Source: Chromatiales bacterium (GTDB lineage Bacteria > Pseudomonadota > Gammaproteobacteria > UBA6429 > Thiohalophilaceae). Taken from it: a DNA stretch of 6,329 nucleotides. A program made the position numbers and the translations under genes. Positions 1-4,841 of this stretch are shown here, piece after piece (position 1 is the stretch's first letter; each line of letters opens with the position of its first letter). The notes beneath the pieces were generated by a model. That model saw nothing but the letters and a program-made list of their open reading frames with translations. It ran no database searches and was not told the origin of the DNA. The DNA is taken from the NCBI GenBank assembly GCA_024641465.1, contig JAHEDB010000141.1, positions 1 to 6,329 of the forward strand, in the 5' to 3' direction.

Positions 1-146
1 TGCCCCACGCCGTGGCCCTGGTCCGGCCGCTGGTGACGGGCCGTGCGATCGATCAACCGCTGCTGCACCTGGCGGTGCTGAGCGCCTACGCGGTGATCAG
101 TTATTATATTGCGGTGGTGATGGTGAGGAAAAAACTGCTGGTCTGA
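1..146 (+). CDS. ABC-2 type transporter permease, C-terminal fragment
   Basis: Only the last 47 codons before the TGA at 144-146 are inside the window, with two bases of an earlier codon before them. The translation begins PHAVALVRPLVTGRAIDQP and continues into a hydrophobic segment (roughly LLHLAVLSAYAVISYYIAVV), ending in a short basic tail, VRKKLLV. The 'HAVALVRPL' stretch before a last transmembrane helix and a cationic C-terminus is typical of the NodJ/YadH-like ABC-2 permeases, which form the membrane channel of exporters for polysaccharide, lipid or drug substrates in the inner membrane. The partner ATPase would be expected upstream, outside the window. The substrate cannot be inferred. 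The gene converges on the deacetylase fusion gene. Family assignment is from recognition of the C-terminal pattern in a short fragment. Confidence 0.72.
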   Translation, partial: PHAVALVRPLVTGRAIDQPLLHLAVLSAYAVISYYIAVVMVRKKLLV

Positions 147-203
147 GTTTCATAGCAAGCAGATCTGGGTAGTTCTCTGCTCAAGTGCACCTCAAAAAAT
201 CAA

Positions 204-280
204 CGCAGAGACACAGAGAACGCAAAGGTCACAGAGTGAAAATATGTAATCACTATAAAAATCATCTCTCCGCCTCTGCG
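204..280. repeat. Degenerate purine-rich inverted repeat between convergent genes
   Basis: The left arm (204-219, CGCAGAGACACAGAGA) pairs with the right arm (265-280, TCTCTCCGCCTCTGCG) at 13 of 16 positions, with a 45-nt AT-rich centre. The left arm runs on into related 8-9 nt units (acgcagag, acacagag, aacgcaaag, gtcacagag), so it is also a degenerate short tandem repeat. Elements built from CGCAGAG/CACAGAG units are common between genes in many proteobacterial genomes. It lies between two convergent stop codons and could fold in either transcript, but it lacks the GC stem plus U-tract of an intrinsic terminator. Multi-copy status in this genome is inferred. Confidence 0.5.
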
Positions 281-343
281 ACCTCCACATTATACACCCA
301 ACATATAAATATCTTGTTTACCCGGTACTACGCCAGAGATGAC

Positions 344-2122
344 TTATCGATGAACCCGTTTTGTCGCCGTCACCTGTTTGCCGGTTTTGACCGGCGTCTT
401 GTGCTTGGCCCACAGGCCTTCGAAGAAATGCCGTGCATTGCTACCGAGGGTGCGGGTGCGATAACCGCCTTCCTGGACCACCAGGGTCGGTAGGTTCAGG
501 CTGCCGATCAACTCGCCGTTTTTTTGAAAGTCTTTAGCGGCAAGCTGCCAGGTGCCGGTGGGGTCGGCCTTGGCGGTATCCAGACCCAGCGCGATAACAA
601 GGAACGCCGGGTTAAATTCGCTGATCTTTTTCAGCGCCTTGGCGAGGGTGCGGTGATAACGCTCGACACTGGTGTCTTCCGGCAGGGGCAGATTCAGGTT
701 ATAGCCAAGGCCTTCACCTTCGCCGGTCTCATCGGCAAAACCCGCAAAGTGCGGATAGGCGAAATGAGGGTTGCCGTGGATCGACACGGTAAATACATCG
801 GCGCGTTGATAAAAAATATCCTGCGTGCCATTGCCGTGATGAAAATCCACATCGAGGATCGCGACGCGACCATAACGACTCAAATAGTTGGCAGCCACGG
901 CGGAGGAGTTAAAATAACAGAATCCACCAAAGGCGCGGCGTTCGGCATGGTGGCCTGGTGGTCGCACCAGGGCATAGGCGAGATTAAACCCTTCGAGAAT
1001 GGCCTCGGCACCGGTGACGGCGCAATCCACGGCGCCGCGCGCCGCCAGATAGGCGTTGTGATTCAGCGGCGTGAAGGTGTCCATACAGTAGTAACCGACC
1101 TGTAATTCAAAATCCTTTGGCGGCCGGGCAATATTGCGGATGGGAAAGATGATCGGGTAAATGGATTTCCCCATCGGCAGGCGCGCACAGGCGCGTCGCA
1201 GATAATGCACATAATCCGGGTCATGCACGGCCTTGATATATTTCTCCGGTGTCCTTTTTGGATTAATGCGGGTAAACAGGCTGGTCTTGTTCAGATGATG
1301 CAAAATGGCCGACAGCCGGACCGGCGCCTCCACATAGCCGTGGTCCTTGACGTGGTGGATATCGTGTCCTTCATTCACGATCAGGGCAATGCCGCGCGTT
1401 TGCGGAACAATCTGACTGGCCTTTTTGGCCTTCAGGTAACGCGGCTCACGCAATTCCGATGGGTCATCCACAAACGAATTGACGACCTCGGTGATCATAC
1501 TTTTTGAAACGATATCGCCATATTTACGCTCGAGGATGGCGCGCACGACCTTTTGCGTCACCTCACGCCGCAGGATAACCCCCTGCCCGACATCATCGAA
1601 CACCATATAATAGAGATCCTCATCACCTTCTTTCACGGGTGAGGCGTAGATATTATTGATGATCGGCCTGGCGCCATAGCGCTCGTAGAATCGCAGCCGT
1701 GCGATGTTCTGCTTGAGGATCGTCTGGTTTTTTATTAATGCCGGGTCGTCCACGCTGCAATCAAAAAAGATACCGTAGACATTCAGCGCCAGCGCCTCCT
1801 CACGGACGCGTTCATACAGCGCACTGCCCACACCACCACCGGTCCCGCCGGGCGCCGCCGAAACCAGCTCCAGATACACTATCTCCACATCGGGAAAGTG
1901 CAGCATCATGGCAAAGCCCTTGATATTTTCCATGGCGTCTTCGGCCACCAGCAGCATGGATCGATATTTATATTTGAGTGGATTGGTTAGCTGTTGCGGC
2001 AGTTTTTCAAATTCCACCGGACGCGCGCCGGGAAATTGTTCACGCAGGATATCCAGCACCTGTTCGATGGCGCGCCGGTTACGCGGCGAGGCGGTATCAT
2101 AGATTTTACGAATACGAAACAT
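344..2122 (-). CDS. GNAT acetyltransferase-histone deacetylase family fusion protein
   Basis: The 592-residue protein has two enzymatic parts. Residues about 1-190 look like a GNAT N-acyltransferase: strands around 55-88 lead into a glycine-rich acetyl-CoA loop, PGGTGGGVGSALYERV (91-106), followed by a late 'ARLRFYERYGARPI' segment (141-154) typical of the GNAT C-terminal half. After a linker (about 190-245), residues 250-575 are a class II-like histone deacetylase/acetylpolyamine amidohydrolase domain. Visible motifs are RPPGHHAE (387-394, catalytic His391/His392), DVDFHHGNGTQ (424-434, zinc ligands Asp426 and His428), ALGLDT (511-516, third zinc ligand Asp515) and QEGGY (550-554, transition-state Tyr554). 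All expected catalytic residues are present, so the hydrolase should be active. It would remove acetyl groups from lysine, polyamines or related amides in the cytoplasm; the true substrate is unknown. There is no signal peptide. The ATG start at 2122 lacks a clear Shine-Dalgarno but gives a full GNAT domain. The gene is probably monocistronic, since the upstream adk ends in its own terminator. Confidence 0.9.
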   Translation of the reverse strand: MFRIRKIYDTASPRNRRAIEQVLDILREQFPGARPVEFEKLPQQLTNPLKYKYRSMLLVAEDAMENIKGFAMMLHFPDVEIVYLELVSAAPGGTGGGVGSALYERVREEALALNVYGIFFDCSVDDPALIKNQTILKQNIARLRFYERYGARPIINNIYASPVKEGDEDLYYMVFDDVGQGVILRREVTQKVVRAILERKYGDIVSKSMITEVVNSFVDDPSELREPRYLKAKKASQIVPQTRGIALIVNEGHDIHHVKDHGYVEAPVRLSAILHHLNKTSLFTRINPKRTPEKYIKAVHDPDYVHYLRRACARLPMGKSIYPIIFPIRNIARPPKDFELQVGYYCMDTFTPLNHNAYLAARGAVDCAVTGAEAILEGFNLAYALVRPPGHHAERRAFGGFCYFNSSAVAANYLSRYGRVAILDVDFHHGNGTQDIFYQRADVFTVSIHGNPHFAYPHFAGFADETGEGEGLGYNLNLPLPEDTSVERYHRTLAKALKKISEFNPAFLVIALGLDTAKADPTGTWQLAAKDFQKNGELIGSLNLPTLVVQEGGYRTRTLGSNARHFFEGLWAKHKTPVKTGKQVTATKRVHR

Positions 2123-2157
2123 GGGCAGTGCACCGGAATAAAACCATCAAGGCATAA

Positions 2158-2166
2158 ACTATAACA
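2158..2166 (-). promoter_or_regulatory. Candidate extended -10 promoter of the GNAT-deacetylase gene
   Basis: Read on the - strand this is TGTTATAGT, an extended -10 element (TGn followed by TATAGT, one mismatch from TATAAT). No convincing -35 hexamer stands 16-18 nt upstream, as is common for extended -10 promoters. Transcription would begin near 2151 and leave a leader of about 30 nt before the ATG at 2122. The site lies between the REP array and the gene, which suits a gene needing its own promoter. This is a motif reading only. Confidence 0.4.
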
Positions 2167-2220
2167 CAACGAAACAATGCAGACATCGACGCGCCGATAA
2201 GCAAGCAAACGCAATGAGCA

Positions 2221-2482
2221 GGTAGCCCGTATGCAGCGCAGCGAAATACGGGGGAGACTGGATACACGCCTTCCCCGGAGTCCGTTGCACTCCATCCGGG
2301 CTACACAGCAGGTAGCCCGTATGCAACACAGTGAAATACGGGGAGTTCGGATGCACGCCTTCTCCGGATTCCGTTGCACTCCATCCGGGCTACACAGCAG
2401 GTAGCCCGTATGCAACACAGTGAAATACGGGGAGGTCGGATGCACGCCTTCCCCGGAGTCCGTTGCACTCCATCCGGGCTAC
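2221..2482. repeat. Three tandem REP doublets (BIME-like array)
   Basis: Three units of about 82-83 nt, separated by short spacers containing 'acagca', recur at 90- and 89-nt periods: 2222-2304, 2312-2393 and 2401-2482. Each starts with GTAGCCCGTATG and ends with CATCCGGGCTAC. Each holds two palindromes facing one another: a forward one, GTAG then CCCGTAT...ATACGGG, and a reverse one whose opposite strand reads GTAG then CCCGGA...TCCGGGG. A GTAG tetranucleotide followed by an imperfect GC-rich hairpin is the signature of REP sequences mobilised by RAYT (TnpA-REP) transposases, and inverted pairs are called BIMEs. Units 2 and 3 are nearly identical, while unit 1 differs at several sites (for example cagcgcagcg versus caacacagtg), suggesting a recent local duplication. 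No RAYT gene is in the window. The open frames across these repeats have no coding features. Confidence 0.85.
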
Positions 2483-2501
2483 ATAGAGTAAGATTCGACG
2501 A

Positions 2502-2524
2502 TTTTCCCCGTGTCCCCCGTGGTT
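2502..2524. repeat. Short GC-rich dispersed-type repeat
   Basis: The stretch ttttccccgtgtcccccgtg, with a few bases more, reads on the other strand as CCACGGGGGACACGGGG followed by AAAA. It is made of two CACGGGG-like units about 9 nt apart. It follows directly on the REP array and precedes the adk terminator. Similar CACGGGG/CACGGAG tandem elements are frequent between genes in proteobacterial genomes. Its design resembles the CACAGAG-type element at 204-280. Assignment as a dispersed repeat is inference. Confidence 0.35.
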
Positions 2525-2546
2525 TGTAACATTTATTGCCGCGCAT

Positions 2547-2583
2547 AAAAAAACCGGCCAGTGATTTCTCACTGGCCGGTTTT
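2547..2583 (-). terminator. Intrinsic terminator of adk
   Basis: There is a perfect 15-bp inverted repeat: 2550-2564 (aaaaccggccagtga) pairs with 2569-2583 (tcactggccggtttt) around a 4-nt loop. Read on the - strand, the hairpin ends in a run of seven U residues (2553 down to 2547). It begins 20 nt after the adk stop codon, so it is the adk terminator. On the + strand it is followed by only four T residues, so it may stop transcripts weakly from that side too. Confidence 0.92.
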
Positions 2584-2602
2584 GATCTTGCGACTGAAAA
2601 TA

Positions 2603-3256
2603 TTAGGCAGTGACGCCCAGTCTTTCCTGAATCGCTGCAATTACCGCGTCGCTGGAGGTGGCGTTAACCGCCATCAACAGACCTTCCTTTTCATAGAAAC
2701 CGATCAGGGGAGCGGTCTTGGCGTTGTAGGTTTCAAGGCGGTGGCTGATGGCCGCTTCGGTTTCGTCTTCACGCTGCACGACCGGGCTGCCACACTTGTC
2801 ACAGATACCTTCCTGTTTAGGCGGGTTGCTCTTGACGTTGTAGATGGCCTGGCACTTACCGTTGGCGCAGGTGCGGCGGGTGGTCAGACGATCGAGGATC
2901 ACGTCACGCGGTACTTCGATGCTCACCGCCATGTCGAGTTCGATACCCAGTTCGGCCAGCATGGTCTTCAGCTGTTCGGCCTGCGGAATGGTGCGGGGGA
3001 AACCGTCAAGCAGGAAGCCGTTGGCACAATCCGACTCTTGCAGGCGTTTGCCCATGATGCCCATGATCAGTTCGTCGGGGACCAGGTCACCGGCGTTCAT
3101 GAAGGCCTGGGCCTGTTTGCCCAGTTCGGTGCCTGCGGCAACGGCGCCGCGCAGAATGTCACCGGTGGAAATCTGTACGGAACCGTCCAGCTTGGTCAAC
3201 AGCTTGGCCACGGTACCCTTACCTGCGCCTGGTGCGCCTAATAAAATCAACTTCAT
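2603..3256 (-). CDS. adk: Adenylate kinase, zinc-LID type
   Basis: Adenylate kinase catalyses ATP + AMP to 2 ADP in the cytoplasm and is normally essential. The 217-residue protein has the P-loop GAPGAGKGT (7-15), the AMP-binding STGDILR (30-36) with Arg35, the signature DGFPRT (84-89), the LID arginine pair RR at 127-128, and the later Arg163 and Arg173. The LID carries four cysteines: Cys130, Cys135, Cys152 and Cys155 (CX4C-X16-CX2C), flanking a SNPPKQEG segment. This is the zinc-binding layout seen in many Gram-positive adenylate kinases, where E. coli has His, Ser, Asp and Thr. The first pair is spaced by four residues rather than the usual two. I chose the ATG at 3256 over the in-frame TTG at 3259 because a Shine-Dalgarno lies 7 nt upstream and P-loop numbering then matches E. 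coli. The gene stands alone and ends in a strong terminator. Function is near certain. Confidence 0.97.
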   Translation of the reverse strand: MKLILLGAPGAGKGTVAKLLTKLDGSVQISTGDILRGAVAAGTELGKQAQAFMNAGDLVPDELIMGIMGKRLQESDCANGFLLDGFPRTIPQAEQLKTMLAELGIELDMAVSIEVPRDVILDRLTTRRTCANGKCQAIYNVKSNPPKQEGICDKCGSPVVQREDETEAAISHRLETYNAKTAPLIGFYEKEGLLMAVNATSSDAVIAAIQERLGVTA

Positions 3257-3263
3257 CAATCAA

Positions 3264-3269
3264 TCCTCT
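3264..3269 (-). promoter_or_regulatory. Ribosome binding site deciding the adk start
   Basis: On the - strand this reads AGAGGA, followed by a 7-nt spacer (TTGATTG) and the ATG at 3256-3254. For the competing TTG codon (3259-3257) the spacer would be only 4 nt. This favours the ATG start. Confidence 0.7.
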
Positions 3270-3404
3270 TTGTTTAGAATGAGCATATTCGCATCATGCC
3301 GAATGACCCGATACTTGCAGTGTGGGCGCATTCTGCCCGTTCACTCCCGGTGACGCAACTCATTAATTTAATTGCAGTATAAGAAATAATATTTAGCCGC
3401 TACG

Positions 3405-3740
3405 ATGTCCGACGATAACAACAATTCAACACCCGATACCGGCGAGTTAGCCCAAAAGCTCAATCTGGAGACCGGCAGGATCAGCTGGCAGGAATTGCAG
3501 CGCCACTTTGCCCGCGGGGTGGTGCTGGTGGTCAGCCGGCCGCTGGATCTGATCGAGGTGGCAATCAAACTTACCCAGGATGACACGCCGCAATTCGAGC
3601 GCTGGCTGGCCGAGGGTCTGCTGCGGCGGGCCCTCGATGAGGATGCCCGGGGCTGGCATGCAGCGGACACAGAATTCTGGTCGGTCGTGGTGGCCCCCTG
3701 GGTGCTGGTCCAGGCAACCGACGTAAGCACCTCCATTTAG
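3405..3740 (+). CDS. DUF2288 family protein
   Basis: This is a 111-residue soluble protein with no signal peptide or membrane segment. After a polar, Asn/Asp-rich start (1-12) it shows the features I associate with DUF2288: KLNLETGRISWQELQRHFARG (18-38), a valine-rich strand followed by DLIEVAIKL (48-56), a short helix with FERWLAEG (64-71), and the C-terminal WSVVVAPWVLVQ (92-103). The tryptophans at 28, 67, 84, 92 and 99 sit at positions that look conserved. No biochemical function is known for this family. The gene is divergent from adk with a 148-nt shared upstream region, and no nearby + strand gene suggests an operon. The ATG has no clear Shine-Dalgarno, but it is the first in-frame start before the conserved core. 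The family call rests on recalled sequence pattern. Confidence 0.82.
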   Translation: MSDDNNNSTPDTGELAQKLNLETGRISWQELQRHFARGVVLVVSRPLDLIEVAIKLTQDDTPQFERWLAEGLLRRALDEDARGWHAADTEFWSVVVAPWVLVQATDVSTSI

Positions 3741-3850
3741 CCTTAACAATACTCAGCATTAATACCGTTTCCTGCCTGTGCCCATCTAGCCCATGGCGCC
3801 ATTCCTCCACATTTAATTGCTATCGGGTCATGCCCAAACCAGTTTTTTTT

Positions 3851-3880
3851 CAGGTTAAACCTGCACCACCACACTATAAA
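3851..3880 (+). promoter_or_regulatory. Candidate promoter/operator of the sensory operon
   Basis: A perfect palindrome, CAGGTT-A-AACCTG (3851-3863), lies just after a run of eight T residues (3843-3850). Twelve bases after it stands TATAAA (3875-3880), a possible -10 box. A -35 element at standard spacing would fall inside the palindrome (3852-3857), although its sequence is not close to TTGACA. A bound dimeric regulator there could block or activate RNA polymerase. A second CAGGTTA half-site occurs at 3919-3925. Transcription from this box would start near 3887, giving a leader of about 100 nt. The rest of the 3741-3990 gap shows only a 10-bp palindrome (ATGGCGCCAT, 3793-3802), and no clear terminator for the DUF2288 gene. 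Confidence 0.35.
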
Positions 3881-3980
3881 GGGCTAAATACGTTGCTGAT
3901 TCAGCCGTTAAATGTAGACAGGTTATGCCTTCACTTCCCGGGCGATGTCGATTAGGGAACGCCGCCGGTTTTATAGCCGT

Positions 3981-3984
3981 AGGA
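3981..3984 (+). promoter_or_regulatory. Ribosome binding site for the solute-binding protein
   Basis: AGGA with a 6-nt A-rich spacer stands before the ATG at 3991. The upstream ATG at 3925 has no comparable site. The internal ATG at 4033 is preceded by AGAGGG almost touching it, which is too close. This supports 3991 as the start. Confidence 0.55.
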
Positions 3985-3990
3985 AAAAAT

Positions 3991-4836
3991 ATGCGCAGAC
4001 CGCTACTCACTCCAGGTGCCAGGTTCAGAGGGATGAAACCCCTGCTTCTGCTATTACTCATGACCCTGTCATGCGGTAGCTACGCCGAACCCGCCAAACA
4101 GGGATACATCCTGGGCGTGTTTCCCTATTTACCACCGCGTGAACTGGAAAAGGTCTTTTCACCCATCGCGGCCGACCTGAGCAAGGCGATTGGCAGACCG
4201 GTCACCTTCCGCACCAGCTCGACCTACCGCAAATTCATGGAACATCTTGATAACCAGGTATTTGATATCGCCTTTGTGCAACCCTTTGACTATATCCGTA
4301 TCGCTGACAAGTATGGCTATAAACCGTTGGCCACGCGTCAGGAAACCCTGACCGCCCTCATCGTCACAAAACAGGATAGCCCCCTGAACAATGTCGGAGA
4401 CCTCAAAAACAAAACGGTAGCACTGCCCCCCGAAGTGGCGGCGGTCAGCCACCTGGTCACTGACCTGATGAACACGAATCACTTCGTACCAGGCAAAGAC
4501 ATAAAACTAACCCACCACCGATCGCATATCTCCTGTATGCAACAGATCCTGATCGGCACGGCGGATGCCTGCGGCACGGCTGCACCCGCGCTGCGCTTCT
4601 TTCAGCACAAGATGAAAGTCGAACTGAAGATTATCGGCCAATCCAGGGCCATTCCACATACCCTATTCTGTATTCACCCCCGGGTTTCCGAGAAAGAACA
4701 ACAAGCAATCCTCAAGCAGATCCTGGAGTGGGGAAAAACGGAATCCGGCAAGCAACTTCTCGCCAGAGGAAAATTAAAACCCATGATGCCTATCAAGGAC
4801 AGTGACTACAATATAGTCCGGGAAATGGCGCGATAG
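3991..4836 (+). CDS. PhnD-like periplasmic solute-binding protein, probable sensor partner
   Basis: The 281-residue protein begins with a signal peptide: a basic start (MRRPL, then RFRG), a leucine-rich core at 17-26 (PLLLLLLMTL) and a signal peptidase I site after SYA (30-32). A Cys at 28 sits in TLSC, a poor lipobox, so a lipoprotein is less likely. The mature part follows the phosphate/phosphite/phosphonate-binding (PhnD) fold: ILGVFPYLPP (40-49), an FSPIAADLSKAIGRPV segment (56-71), DIAFVQPFDYIR (92-103), then TALIVTKQDSPLNNVGDLKNK (121-141) and a C-terminal helical region. This class binds small oxyanions or organic ligands in the periplasm. Mature cysteines at 182, 194 and 227 and a local histidine cluster (175, 176, 179) are unusual. 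No ABC permease or ATPase is in view; a sensor kinase begins 5 nt downstream, suggesting a ligand receptor role. The true ligand is unknown. A start at 4033 (267 residues) is the alternative. Confidence 0.85.
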   Translation: MRRPLLTPGARFRGMKPLLLLLLMTLSCGSYAEPAKQGYILGVFPYLPPRELEKVFSPIAADLSKAIGRPVTFRTSSTYRKFMEHLDNQVFDIAFVQPFDYIRIADKYGYKPLATRQETLTALIVTKQDSPLNNVGDLKNKTVALPPEVAAVSHLVTDLMNTNHFVPGKDIKLTHHRSHISCMQQILIGTADACGTAAPALRFFQHKMKVELKIIGQSRAIPHTLFCIHPRVSEKEQQAILKQILEWGKTESGKQLLARGKLKPMMPIKDSDYNIVREMAR

Positions 4837-4841
4837 TTCCT

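Noticed and set aside
285..300. TATAAT-like box on the - strand (opposite strand of cattataca)
   Set aside because: No -35 at suitable spacing and no gene on that strand downstream inside the window; likely chance in an AT-rich gap.
524..1105. 193-residue + strand open frame opposite the deacetylase gene
   Set aside because: It is antisense to the catalytic deacetylase region, whose motifs are intact; the frame is a by-product of codon bias in the real gene and has no recognisable domain.
2221..2482. Possible CRISPR array, because of regular 89-90 nt spacing
   Set aside because: The whole unit is repeated, with only short 7-nt spacers of similar sequence; there are no unique spacers, no 24-40 nt direct repeats and no cas genes.
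1987..2572. Four overlapping - strand open frames (60-152 residues) with repeated 'VLHTGYLLCSPDGVQ'-like peptides
   Set aside because: The repeated peptides are translations of the REP doublets in different frames. They have no ribosome binding sites or plausible domains, and run through the terminator or into the start of the fusion gene.
2561..3353. Two long + strand open frames (226 and 169 residues) opposite adk
   Set aside because: adk is unmistakable on the - strand and fully accounts for the region; the frames are its shadows.
3821..3850. Possible terminator after the DUF2288 gene (GGGTCATGCCC then eight T)
   Set aside because: The stem would be only about three base pairs and sits 9 nt from the T run, too weak to support.
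3887..3990. Possible riboswitch in the leader of the solute-binding protein gene
   Set aside because: Only short GC pairings such as GGCG/CGCC are visible, and I could not match a known aptamer core such as the cyclic-di-GMP GEMM motif.
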